From Bacillus sp. 7884-1 (lineage in GTDB: Bacteria; Bacillota; Bacilli; Bacillales; Cytobacillaceae), in NCBI RefSeq assembly GCF_002272245.1, contig NZ_NPDD01000129.1:1-64000 (forward strand): 64,000 bases of DNA, read 5' to 3'. The translations under genes and the position numbers were made by a program. Below, one piece after another: positions 36,871 to 45,365 of the stretch. Numbering within the stretch: position 1 is the stretch's first letter; each line of letters begins with the position of its first letter. A model generated the notes under the pieces. It was not told where the DNA came from. It saw only the letters and a list, made by a program, of their open reading frames with translations, and did not search any database.

Positions 36871-36911
36871 GTGTAAAAAAAACTTGCGCTTTTGGTTTGG
36901 TTTTTTTACAC
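36871..36911. promoter_or_regulatory. Candidate activator-binding inverted repeat upstream of the first sigma-54 promoter
   Basis: GTGTAAAAAAA (36871-36881) and TTTTTTTACAC (36901-36911) form a perfect 11-bp inverted repeat ending 50 bp before the -24 box. The same half-site occurs upstream of the second sigma-54 promoter. An enhancer site for the NtrC-type activator encoded at 43804 is inferred. Confidence 0.6.
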
Positions 36912-36961
36912 GAAATCTCCTTAACCTTCTTTATCCCTTGAAACGTCCCCTTTTAAAAGAG

Positions 36962-36978
36962 TTGGCATGAAAATTGCT
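36962..36978 (+). promoter_or_regulatory. Sigma-54 (-24/-12) promoter of the DUF6282-glcD-glcF-nitrilase operon
   Basis: TTGGCAT GAAAA TTGCT has the GG and GC dinucleotides exactly 10 bp apart, as sigma-54 holoenzyme requires. It differs from the TTGGCAC-N5-TTGCA consensus at two positions. It lies 44 bp before the first start codon. Confidence 0.8.
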
Positions 36979-37022
36979 TACTAATCTTATAAGAAAGTGA
37001 ATTTATTTAAGGAGTGACGAAT

Positions 37023-37904
37023 ATGAATCATGAATTTCATCCATTGCTTAAAGGGGCCATTGAATTGCATGTTCATAGTTCACCTAGTTTGTTTCCACGG
37101 AAGCAAACAGATTGGGAACTTGTCGAGGATGTGAAAAAGTCACAAATGGCGGGTGTTGTCTTAAAAGCCCATGAAGCGCAAACGGTCGACCGGGCAAGTC
37201 TTATTCGTGAGAAGGAACCGGGGTTACATGTATACGGAGGATTAGTATGTAATTACTTTACCGGTGGCCTATCCGCCACTGCAGTTGATGCCGCGATCCG
37301 GTTAGGGGCGAAAATCATTTGGATGCCTACATTTTCGGCTGAGGAGCACCAGCGATATTTTGGCAAGAAAAAAACGAAATTTTTCAATAGTAAACGTGCC
37401 ATGACCCATCCAGCTGCTGGAATTGAAATATGGGATGAAGACAAAAACCTCCTTCCAGAGGTTTATGAAATATTAGAGTTAATTGCTGAGGCGAACATTG
37501 TTTTGGCCACAGGGCATTTGGCGGCAGAAGAAGTTCTTGTTTTAGTAGAAGCAGCGAAAGAAAGAAAGGTAGAGAAAATATTAATCCAACATACCGATTT
37601 AGGCATTGCAAGGGTACCTTTTGAATTAGAAAAACAGTTAGTAAAACAAGGCTGTATTCTGGAAAAATGTTATTTAGCCTGCAGCGAAGATTTTGATGAT
37701 ATCACAGCCCAGGAAATGGCGGAGAGTATTAAGCTGCTAGGTGCCGAGTCCTGTGTAATGGTGACTGATTATGGACAGCGCCATAATGTGCCGCCTATTA
37801 AAGCGTTAAGCAATTTTATTGAGGAGATGTTAGCAAACGGCATTTCAGAAGAAGAAATTACCACAATGGTCAATTACAATCCTAAAAAACTGTTAGGGAT
37901 TTAG
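37023..37904 (+). CDS. DUF6282 family protein (metal-dependent hydrolase-like)
   Basis: A 293-residue protein opening with LKGAIELHVHSSPSLFPRK; the HxH pair (His16, His18) is the metal-binding start of amidohydrolase/PHP-like barrels. Further candidate ligands are His in VVLKAHEAQTVDR, ATGHLAAEE and ILIQHTDLG. I assign DUF6282 from this opening and length; no reaction is known to me for the family. The ATG at 37023 has AAGGAG at 37009-37014; the in-frame GTG at 37014 would overlap that site. First gene behind a sigma-54 promoter, so it belongs to the inducible pathway with GlcD/GlcF and the nitrilase. Confidence 0.75.
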   Translation: MNHEFHPLLKGAIELHVHSSPSLFPRKQTDWELVEDVKKSQMAGVVLKAHEAQTVDRASLIREKEPGLHVYGGLVCNYFTGGLSATAVDAAIRLGAKIIWMPTFSAEEHQRYFGKKKTKFFNSKRAMTHPAAGIEIWDEDKNLLPEVYEILELIAEANIVLATGHLAAEEVLVLVEAAKERKVEKILIQHTDLGIARVPFELEKQLVKQGCILEKCYLACSEDFDDITAQEMAESIKLLGAESCVMVTDYGQRHNVPPIKALSNFIEEMLANGISEEEITTMVNYNPKKLLGI

Positions 37905-37919
37905 AAAGGAAGTAAAGGA

Positions 37920-39323
37920 ATGGAAGCTGTTATAGTAAAAGAAATCGAGCAAATTGTCTCTGCCAATCGGATGATGACTGGGCTGGAAGATCTTTATTCT
38001 TATAGCTATGATGCTTCTTTTGGTGAGTATTTACCTGAACTAGCTGTTCAACCTGAAAACGCTTACGAGATTAGTCAAATTATGAAGTTAGCAAACAAGT
38101 ATCGGATTCCCGTCTATCCAAGAGGTTCGGCTACCTCATTAAGTGGAGGTCCACTGCCTGTTGAGGGCGGAATTGTCTTAGATATGACGAGGATGAATAA
38201 AAAACTCATTATTGACCGTGAAAACTTGTTGGCCATTGTATCTCCAGGGGTTACGACCGGTGAAATTCATCGAAAAGCAGAAGAAGTGGGGCTGTTTTAT
38301 CCTCCTGACCCAAGCAGTTCAAAGATATCTACGATTGGCGGGAATTTATTAGAGAATTCAAGCGGGCCAAAAGGGCTTAAATATGGGACCACGAAAGAAT
38401 ATGTCATTGGCTTAGAAGTGGTCACGCCAGAAGGGGAAATTGTTCGAACTGGCGGGAAAACAGTTAAAAATGTAACCGGGTATGATTTAACAAGATTAAT
38501 TGTTGGCTCGGAAGGAACGCTCGGGATCGTAACCGAAGCGACATTGAGGTTAATCCCAAAACCAATTGCACAAAAAACCTTATTGGCAACCTTTAGTAGA
38601 TTAGTTGATTCCGGGTATGCGATCACGAAAATTTTATCTTCTGGTATTTTACCTGCTGCAATGGAATTGATGGATAATCCTTGTATTCGGGCAGTGGAGA
38701 ACTTTAGTCCATGTGGTCTTCCGATTGATGCTGAAGCACTCATTATCATTGAAGTAGACGGACATCCTTTGGCGATCCAGGAAGAAATTGAAAAATGTGA
38801 GGAGATCTGCTGGCAAGCGGGGGCAACCAGTGTTAGAACCGCCAAAACAGACCAGGAGCGGGAAGACATTTGGAAGGCACGCCGCATGGTGTCTCCGGCC
38901 ATTACGCAAATGGGACCGACGAAAATCTCAGAGGATGCTACCGTGCCCCGCAGCCAAATTCCGGCGATGATGGAGAAATTGAGTCATATCCGCAAAAAAT
39001 ATGATCTTAATTTAGTTGTTTTTGGTCATGCAGGTGATGGAAATTTGCATCCTAATATTATTACGGATAAACGAAATATTGAAGAAATGAAACGAGTTGA
39101 GAATGCGGTCAGTGAGATTTTTGAAGCTGCTGTATCACTCGGTGGAACCCTTTCAGGTGAGCACGGAATTGGGATCCTAAAAGCCCCATACATGGAAATG
39201 GAATTAGGGGAGGCGGGCCTTGGGTTAATGAAGAAGGTAAAAGAGGCATGGGATCCTCTCAATATATTAAATCCGGGAAAAATATTTCCGAAAGCAGGGC
39301 AAACAAAGGTGGTGCTCGTATAG
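37920..39323 (+). CDS. FAD-linked 2-hydroxyacid oxidase, GlcD family
   Basis: A 467-residue flavoprotein. The FAD-binding PCMH domain (about 40-215) has IPVYPRGSATSLSGGPLP, PDPSSSKISTIGGNLLENS and VKNVTGYDLTRLIVGSEG. The C-terminal oxidase domain ends with VVFGHAGDGNLHPNI, LSGEHGIGILK and DPLNILNPGKIFP. This is the glycolate oxidase GlcD / D-lactate dehydrogenase type. It probably oxidises a 2-hydroxy acid and passes electrons to the iron-sulfur protein encoded next. The ATG follows GGAAGTAAAGG and lies 15 bp from the preceding gene. No GlcE-like subunit is present, so it is a two-subunit version. The substrate may be a pathway intermediate, not glycolate. Confidence 0.9.
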   Translation: MEAVIVKEIEQIVSANRMMTGLEDLYSYSYDASFGEYLPELAVQPENAYEISQIMKLANKYRIPVYPRGSATSLSGGPLPVEGGIVLDMTRMNKKLIIDRENLLAIVSPGVTTGEIHRKAEEVGLFYPPDPSSSKISTIGGNLLENSSGPKGLKYGTTKEYVIGLEVVTPEGEIVRTGGKTVKNVTGYDLTRLIVGSEGTLGIVTEATLRLIPKPIAQKTLLATFSRLVDSGYAITKILSSGILPAAMELMDNPCIRAVENFSPCGLPIDAEALIIIEVDGHPLAIQEEIEKCEEICWQAGATSVRTAKTDQEREDIWKARRMVSPAITQMGPTKISEDATVPRSQIPAMMEKLSHIRKKYDLNLVVFGHAGDGNLHPNIITDKRNIEEMKRVENAVSEIFEAAVSLGGTLSGEHGIGILKAPYMEMELGEAGLGLMKKVKEAWDPLNILNPGKIFPKAGQTKVVLV

Positions 39324-39324
39324 T

Positions 39325-40674
39325 ATGAATGCTCCATTGAAGAAAACCGAGCCTTGTCCCTCCCCTCAGCCGCCTTCTCTCGTCCCAAAGAAGGGCAATC
39401 GATTATACGAATTAGCCTATGAAGCTACCAATCAGTGTATCCAGTGCGGATATTGTTTGCCTGCCTGTCCAACCTATGAATCCATGGGAAAGGAATCGGC
39501 ATCGCCAAGAGGGAGAATTAATCTAGTAAAAATGGCGGCGGAAGGAAAGATCGATATTTCCAAGCACTTGGCTGAACCGATTGACCTTTGCTTAGGATGC
39601 CGCGCGTGTGAAACCGCTTGTCCTGTAAGTGTTCCATATGGGCATATTTTAGAATCAGCAAAACAGGTCATTGCAGAAGAGCAAACGAACCAGAATGATA
39701 AGTTGAAAAAATTAATTTTAAAACAGGTTTTCCCTTATCCAAAGCGGATGAGATTAATCGGAAATTTAACGTGGTTTTATCAAAAATCCGGTCTCAGAAC
39801 CATGGTGAAGAAAACAAAGCTTCTTCACAAAATTTCAGAACCGATGGCAACATTTGAATCTGTGCTGCCAGAGATCGAGTCCCCAGCAAAACGGATCAAA
39901 CTAGGTACGATTATTCCTGCTAAGGGTAAAACAAAAGCAAGAGTTGCTTTTTTTACAGGCTGTATATCGGACGCATTACTGAATCGAACCAACCGGTTAA
40001 CGATTGAGCTGTTAACATTGGTTGGCTGCGAAGTGATTATTCCAAAATCGCAAAATTGTTGTGGTGCCCTGCATGCTCACCAAGGAATGATGGAACATGC
40101 CAAGGAGCTTGCGAAACAAAATATTGCTGCTTTTGAGGAAACAGAATCCGCCTATTATATTAACAATGCAGGCGGGTGCGGGGCTCTTCTGAAAGAATAT
40201 GACCACCTTCTAGAAAAAGAGGAAGAATGGGCGGAACGGGCAAAGAAATTTAGCTTTGCCTCCAAAGACATTAGTGAAGTCCTCGTTGAATTCGGACCGC
40301 TCCCGTTTAAGAAAGAATGGGATGGTGTGATTACCTATCAGGATTCCTGTCATTTACGAAATGTGCAAGGGGTACACCGGGAGCCAAGGAAATTACTCCA
40401 ATCCATACCCGGTGCTTGCTTTGTTGAACTTCCTGGAAGTGACAGCTGCTGTGCTTCAGGAGGAATCTATAATCTTCTCCATTTTGAGGAATCAATGAAA
40501 ATCCTGGATCAAAAAATGGAAAACGTCGAAAAGACGAATGCCGCGACCGTTGTCACAACGAATCCAGGGTGTTTGCTGCAAATGCGGGTTGGAATCGAAA
40601 GGCAGGGATGCAGCGGTCAGGTACAAGGGGTTCATTTAGTCGATGTCTTAGCTGATGCATGTGGAATCTCGTAG
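39325..40674 (+). CDS. Iron-sulfur subunit, GlcF family heterodisulfide-reductase-like protein
   Basis: A 449-residue protein with two 4Fe-4S clusters near the N-terminus, CIQCGYCLPACPTY and CLGCRACETACPVS (CxxCxxCxxxCP). Two CCG-type domains follow, with SQNCCGALHAHQG and GSDSCCASGGIYN. This is the GlcF/LldE/HdrD-like electron-transfer partner of GlcD and probably delivers electrons to menaquinone at the membrane. It starts 2 bp after the glcD-type stop. A near-tandem pair without a separate promoter means fixed co-expression. Nothing key appears to be missing. Confidence 0.9.
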   Translation: MNAPLKKTEPCPSPQPPSLVPKKGNRLYELAYEATNQCIQCGYCLPACPTYESMGKESASPRGRINLVKMAAEGKIDISKHLAEPIDLCLGCRACETACPVSVPYGHILESAKQVIAEEQTNQNDKLKKLILKQVFPYPKRMRLIGNLTWFYQKSGLRTMVKKTKLLHKISEPMATFESVLPEIESPAKRIKLGTIIPAKGKTKARVAFFTGCISDALLNRTNRLTIELLTLVGCEVIIPKSQNCCGALHAHQGMMEHAKELAKQNIAAFEETESAYYINNAGGCGALLKEYDHLLEKEEEWAERAKKFSFASKDISEVLVEFGPLPFKKEWDGVITYQDSCHLRNVQGVHREPRKLLQSIPGACFVELPGSDSCCASGGIYNLLHFEESMKILDQKMENVEKTNAATVVTTNPGCLLQMRVGIERQGCSGQVQGVHLVDVLADACGIS

Positions 40675-40715
40675 GTGACAGGCACCTCCGAAATATGAGC
40701 GAAAGGGGAAGATAT

Positions 40716-41558
40716 ATGAAACTAGGAATTGCTCAGGTGGCGCCTGTTTTTGGAAACGTGGAGGCAAACGTATCAGAAATGATTGACTTCATGCAATTGA
40801 ATAAAGAGAAAGCGGATTTGCTTGTTTTTCCTGAGTTATCTTTAACGGGTTACGATCTGAAAGAAGGGCTGTATGATGTAGCTTTAACGTTGGATTCCCG
40901 AGAAATTAGGCTCATATGCGAGTCATCAAAAGAGATTGGAATGAATGTCGTTTTCGGATTTGTTGAACAAGGGAAGGGCGACCAAATTTATAATTCCGCG
41001 ATGATGATCAAAGAGGGTAAGATTTGTTCTGTTCAAAGGAAGATTTATCCTACTAATTACGGTGTTTTTGAAGAGGGGAAATATTTTTCCAGAGGTAAAA
41101 AAGTTCAGGTCGAACCAATTGGCTCTTTTACCTCCAGCATGCTCATTTGTAATGATTTATGGCACCCGTCACTGCCACACATTGCAGCCCACCAGCATAC
41201 TTCACTGCTGATCGGATTAATTAATAGCCCAGATGGCGGTCTTGGCAGTCAGTATTCCAGTTCTAAGGGCTGGGAAACAGTAGGAAAGTTTTATGCAGGA
41301 ATTTATGGATGCTATGTAGCATTAGTCAATCGTGTAGGGATTGAAAACGACATCACGTTTTATGGAAATTCAAAGGTAATCGATCCATATGGCCGAATTA
41401 TTGCACAATGTCCATATGGAGAGCCGTCCGTCCAAATCTGTGAAATAGATACTAGCTTAGTGAAAGAAATACGAACGCTGCTCCCTGTTATAAGAGATGA
41501 GGATGTCCATGTAACCATGAGGCATTATCAAGAGATTGCAGAGCAGGAATTTGTATAA
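40716..41558 (+). CDS. Carbon-nitrogen hydrolase (nitrilase superfamily)
   Basis: A 280-residue nitrilase-fold enzyme. The catalytic triad is visible: Glu40 in LLVFPELSLTGYDL, Lys in SVQRKIYPTNYGVF, and Cys in SSMLICNDLWHP. The family hydrolyses amides, N-carbamoyl compounds or nitriles. The Cys-Asn-Asp context and length suit an amidase or carbamoylase more than a true nitrilase, but this is not decisive. The ATG at 40716 is preceded by AAAGGGGAAG; a longer in-frame start at 40659 would overlap the GlcF gene and is rejected. It is the last gene of the first sigma-54 operon and presumably acts on the same nitrogenous substrate. Confidence 0.85.
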   Translation: MKLGIAQVAPVFGNVEANVSEMIDFMQLNKEKADLLVFPELSLTGYDLKEGLYDVALTLDSREIRLICESSKEIGMNVVFGFVEQGKGDQIYNSAMMIKEGKICSVQRKIYPTNYGVFEEGKYFSRGKKVQVEPIGSFTSSMLICNDLWHPSLPHIAAHQHTSLLIGLINSPDGGLGSQYSSSKGWETVGKFYAGIYGCYVALVNRVGIENDITFYGNSKVIDPYGRIIAQCPYGEPSVQICEIDTSLVKEIRTLLPVIRDEDVHVTMRHYQEIAEQEFV

Positions 41559-41568
41559 GACCGATTTT

Positions 41569-41629
41569 AAACAGCCTTGCCATAGAGTATGGTTCAAAAC
41601 ACCTATACTTTAATGTAAGGCTGTTTTTG
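41569..41629 (+). terminator. Intrinsic terminator of the first sigma-54 operon
   Basis: AAACAGCCTT (41569-41578) pairs with AAGGCTGTTT (41617-41626) across a long loop, followed by TTG. Confidence 0.65.
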
Positions 41630-41692
41630 TTTCTCTTATTCTACTATAATATCAGATATACGCAAATTTTCTAAAAATTATGTATAGGAGAC

Positions 41693-43807
41693 ATGAACTT
41701 GAAACAATTATTGCAATCTAGAATAACAAAAAGATATGTACTGGTTACGTTTATAGTTGTATTTGGTTCTTTAGCCTCCATTTATTATGTTACGACGAAT
41801 GTCTTACATGATTCAGTACACTCAGAAATTAAATATCGAAATCAATTAATGGGAAAAACGATTAGTACCAAGACCAGCTTTTTGCTCGAGAAAATGATCA
41901 ATGATATCCGCATCATATCCGAGTATGTTTTAAGTGATTCCAACGAAAACACGGTTTTTTATCAGACCGAAATGGACCATGTTGTTTCTAAAAATCCACT
42001 GTATTTATTCCTAGAAGTTATCGACGTATCTAGAAATTCCATTGCCACCATCCCAAATGTAAATAATTCAAGTTATGATGAAGTCCATGATATTTTAGAC
42101 CGGTTAGAATGGAGCAAGACGTTTTATATTACGAATCTCCTAACTCTGGAGGATGGCCGGAAAACAATCGGAATTGCCTATCCTGTTCTTGATGAAAAAG
42201 AAAATTATCGAGGCGCCGTATTAGCCTATGTTAACTTAAACGTCCTATCAGATTACCTTTCTCAGGGGAAAATTGGAACGGAAGGGCTTAATGTATTAGT
42301 GGATCGCAATGGAACGATCATCGCTCATACACAGGAAAAATATATTGGAGAATCGCTAAAGGAGCATCCGTTAGGTCAAGGTTTAAGTAGATATCGAAGT
42401 GGTATTTGGGAAGGGGAATTGTTTCATGAATCACTGCTTACTTCGTACAGGCCGATTACCTTAGGGGGAATGGGTCTGATTATTGGTGAATCCACCGAAC
42501 AAGCAATGGCACCATCAAAACAGGTTCAGGTTCTCCTATTGAAAGGTTTTTTACTGGTGCTGTTTCTTACCTATTTATTAACCTTGTTCGGAGCTTTTAG
42601 AATCATTCATCCTGTAACCAAATTAACGAGACAGGCTAAGGAGTATTCTGAAGGGAAAAGGGATGACTTTGAAAAGCTTCAAACAGGGGACGAGATTGAG
42701 AACCTTGCGGACACAATGGCAAACATGGCGATCGAATTAAAAAATAAAGAAAGGCATTTGTTCTATATTTTAGAATCCATCCCCTACGGAATCATCACCA
42801 TCGATAAAGATGGAAGGATTGTGACGTTTAATAGGGGAGCAGAGGATTTATCAGGATATGCTCGCGAAGAGGTAATGGGCAAATTTATTATCGAGGTTCC
42901 CTTTAAAAGGTCTGAAGAAGAATTTCTATCATGGAAAACGATTAAGGAAGGAAGAGAAATTAACGAACAAGAAAGCTATATTTATGATAAAAATGGAAAC
43001 AAGCGTGATGTCCGTATTTATTCCTCGTTATTTAGTGATGAAAATCAAACGATTATTGGTTCGATTCTTATTATAAGAGACGTAAGTGATATGAAAAAAA
43101 TGGAGGATTATCTTAAGCAAAGTGAAAAATTGGCTTCATTAGGACAATTAACGGCAGGAATCGCCCATGAAATCAAAAACCCGCTAAGTATCATTCAAGC
43201 CGCAGCGGAAGCGATTCTACTAGATGTAAAGGATCCTGTTTATGTTCAAGAAATGAGTGAGGATATTTTAGAAACAACGGATCGCTTAAATCAATTATTA
43301 ACTGATTTTTTGAGTTTATCAAAAGGGGAATTCGAAGATGAATGGGAACAAGTTGATTTAGCTGCCGTATTGTACGAACTTCTCAATCTATTGAAAAATA
43401 AATTTTCTGAGCTCAATATTTCCGTTACAAAAATATTTGACGTTGATGAAGCGTTTGTTTTAGCGAAACAAGGGAAATTAAGTCAAGTGTTCTTAAACGT
43501 TATGATTAATAGTCTGCATGCAATGGAAGAGGGAGGAACGTTATCTGTTCGATTAATGGAGACAGATGCAAATTGGCTTGTAGAAATAAAAGATACGGGG
43601 ATTGGGATACCCGAATCTGAAATTAAGTGGATTTTTAATCCTTTCTATACAACCAAAAAAGAAGGGACGGGATTAGGGTTATCGATTGCCTATGAAATCA
43701 CCACGCAGTTTGGCGGGGATATTCTAGCTGAATCTGATTTAAGTGGTACAAATTTATCCATTCAGCTGCCTAAACTCATCGAAGAAAGGAGAGCATTTTG
43801 GTCATGA
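41693..43807 (+). CDS. Sensor histidine kinase with extracellular Cache and PAS domains
   Basis: A 704-residue NtrB/DctB-like kinase. Membrane segments lie near 17-36 and 279-300 and enclose a double-Cache-type sensor (LFLEVIDVSRNSIATIP; GLNVLVDRNGTIIAHTQ). Then come HAMP (300-352), a PAS domain (about 358-465; ITIDKDGRIVTFNRGAEDLS), the H-box GIAHEIKNPLS with His492, and the ATPase domain (NVMINSLHAMEEGG, DTGIGIPESE, GTGLGLSIAYE). An extracellular Cache domain usually binds a small carboxylate or amine. The gene lies between the two sigma-54 operons and its stop overlaps the ATG of the activator gene, so it most likely senses the pathway substrate outside the cell. Confidence 0.93.
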   Translation: MNLKQLLQSRITKRYVLVTFIVVFGSLASIYYVTTNVLHDSVHSEIKYRNQLMGKTISTKTSFLLEKMINDIRIISEYVLSDSNENTVFYQTEMDHVVSKNPLYLFLEVIDVSRNSIATIPNVNNSSYDEVHDILDRLEWSKTFYITNLLTLEDGRKTIGIAYPVLDEKENYRGAVLAYVNLNVLSDYLSQGKIGTEGLNVLVDRNGTIIAHTQEKYIGESLKEHPLGQGLSRYRSGIWEGELFHESLLTSYRPITLGGMGLIIGESTEQAMAPSKQVQVLLLKGFLLVLFLTYLLTLFGAFRIIHPVTKLTRQAKEYSEGKRDDFEKLQTGDEIENLADTMANMAIELKNKERHLFYILESIPYGIITIDKDGRIVTFNRGAEDLSGYAREEVMGKFIIEVPFKRSEEEFLSWKTIKEGREINEQESYIYDKNGNKRDVRIYSSLFSDENQTIIGSILIIRDVSDMKKMEDYLKQSEKLASLGQLTAGIAHEIKNPLSIIQAAAEAILLDVKDPVYVQEMSEDILETTDRLNQLLTDFLSLSKGEFEDEWEQVDLAAVLYELLNLLKNKFSELNISVTKIFDVDEAFVLAKQGKLSQVFLNVMINSLHAMEEGGTLSVRLMETDANWLVEIKDTGIGIPESEIKWIFNPFYTTKKEGTGLGLSIAYEITTQFGGDILAESDLSGTNLSIQLPKLIEERRAFWS

Positions 43808-45171
43808 AGAACATCTTACTTGTGGACGATGAATCCAAAATTTTAAAAATCTTAAAATCTTCGCTTACGAAACAAGGCTATACCGTCTATACCGCTGCAA
43901 ACGGTCAGGAGGCACGAAAAAAAATATCAGATCTCCCTGCTAACCTAGTATTTTTAGATATGAAACTGCCTGATGCTTGTGGTTTAGAGCTTTTACAAGA
44001 ATTTAGCGGGCTTTATCCTAACAAGATTTTTATAATGATGACGGCGTATGGAAATATTGACAACGCCGTAGCGGCAATGAAGGCGGGAGCTTTTGATTAT
44101 ATGGTAAAACCTGTTCGGTTAAACGAAATGCTTGTTACCATTGAAAAAGGATTTGAATGGCTTGGAGTAAAAGAGGAAAATAAGCGATTAAAAGAAAAGC
44201 TTCAGCAATCAGAGGTGAATGGGGAATTAGTGGCTAACAGCAGTGCAATGAAAGATATCCTTAGGCTGGTAGAACGGGTTTCCTCTACAGAAGCCAATAT
44301 CATGATTCAAGGTGAAAGTGGAACGGGAAAAACAAAAATTGCCCAAATGATCCATATGCTTAGCGAGCGAAAACAGTCCCCTTTTATTCCAGTAAATTGT
44401 GCAGCGATTCCAGAGCAATTGCTTGAGAGTGAGCTGTTTGGTCATGAAAAGGGTTCTTTTACTGGTGCCGTTTCCAGCAGGAAGGGGAAATTTGAAGCCG
44501 CTAACGGAGGCACGATTTTTTTAGATGAAATTGGCGAGATTTCACCTGCTTTCCAGGCGAAGCTTCTCCAAGTCACGCAGGACAAGACGTTTATGAGGGT
44601 TGGCGGTGATGTTTTAAGAAAAGTAGATGTTCGGATTATTTGTGCAACCAATCGGGATTTAAAGAAGCTTGTAGAAGAAGGGAAATTTAGAGAAGACTTA
44701 TATTATCGCTTAAACATTGTAGATATTTATATCCCTTCCTTACGAGAACGACAGGAGGATATTCCCCTGTTAGTGGAAAAATTCTTGGACAAGTATCGGA
44801 TCAAACATCAAAAAAATTATCAAACAAACAGAGAATTATTGAACCATTTAATGAATTATCAATGGCCAGGAAACGTTCGCGAGCTCGAAAATGCGATCGA
44901 AAGGGCCGTCGTTTTATGCCATGGGGATTCCATTACGATTGAGGATTTCACAAGGGAGATCCGCGATATTAAAAATCAAAGTTTTACAGATTTTTTGGAT
45001 GAAGACACCTATATTCCATTGCCAGATCTCTTGGATGAGATGGAAAAGAAATATATTTTAAAGGCACTTGATGACTCGCTCGGACAACCTTCCAAAGCAG
45101 CAAGAAAACTAGGAATCTCTAGACAAAGCCTTTTATATAAAATGAACAAGTATTTCACAGAGGAGCTTTAA
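43804..45171 (+). CDS. Sigma-54-dependent response regulator, NtrC family
   Basis: A 455-residue activator. The receiver domain has Asp52 (NLVFLDMKLPD). The AAA+ domain has Walker A GESGTGKT (about 170), the sigma-54-contacting loop GSFTGA (about 217; the usual motif is GAFTGA, with Ser at the second position), Walker B GGTIFLDEIGE and VRIICATNRDLK. A Fis-type helix-turn-helix ends the protein (SKAARKLGISRQSLLYKMNK). ATG 43804 overlaps the kinase stop (ATGA); the in-frame TTG 43798 is the alternative start. It is flanked by two operons with sigma-54 promoters and common upstream motifs, its likely targets. Confidence 0.94.
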   Translation: MKNILLVDDESKILKILKSSLTKQGYTVYTAANGQEARKKISDLPANLVFLDMKLPDACGLELLQEFSGLYPNKIFIMMTAYGNIDNAVAAMKAGAFDYMVKPVRLNEMLVTIEKGFEWLGVKEENKRLKEKLQQSEVNGELVANSSAMKDILRLVERVSSTEANIMIQGESGTGKTKIAQMIHMLSERKQSPFIPVNCAAIPEQLLESELFGHEKGSFTGAVSSRKGKFEAANGGTIFLDEIGEISPAFQAKLLQVTQDKTFMRVGGDVLRKVDVRIICATNRDLKKLVEEGKFREDLYYRLNIVDIYIPSLRERQEDIPLLVEKFLDKYRIKHQKNYQTNRELLNHLMNYQWPGNVRELENAIERAVVLCHGDSITIEDFTREIRDIKNQSFTDFLDEDTYIPLPDLLDEMEKKYILKALDDSLGQPSKAARKLGISRQSLLYKMNKYFTEEL

Positions 45172-45178
45172 ATAAGAG

Positions 45179-45220
45179 GCGGATTCAAAAGTTTATTGCT
45201 TTTGAATCCGCTTTCTCTTT
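45179..45220 (+). terminator. Intrinsic terminator of the kinase-activator operon
   Basis: GCGGATTCAAAAG, loop TTTATTG and CTTTTGAATCCGC form a perfect 13-bp stem followed by TTTCTCTTT. Confidence 0.85.
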
Positions 45221-45240
45221 GGGAGAGTATTTTGTAAATA

Positions 45241-45272
45241 TTTTTTTACACGATTGGCGGGTTTTTTTACAA
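45241..45272 (+). promoter_or_regulatory. Candidate activator-binding direct repeat upstream of the second sigma-54 promoter
   Basis: TTTTTTTACAC (45241-45251) and TTTTTTTACAA (45262-45272) repeat with a 21-bp period, two helix turns, ending 38 bp before the -24 box. They match the half-sites at 36871-36911. Confidence 0.6.
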
Positions 45273-45310
45273 AATTTTTAGAAAATTACATAAATATCTT
45301 TAATTCTGTG

Positions 45311-45327
45311 TTGGCACGGTACTTGCA
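45311..45327 (+). promoter_or_regulatory. Sigma-54 (-24/-12) promoter of the ABC transporter-mmgE-hydrolase operon
   Basis: TTGGCAC GGTAC TTGCA is a full match to the sigma-54 consensus, with GG and GC 10 bp apart. It lies 38 bp before the first start codon. Confidence 0.9.
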
Positions 45328-45365
45328 AGATATATAGATAAATAGTTTGCAAGGGGGTGCAGAAG

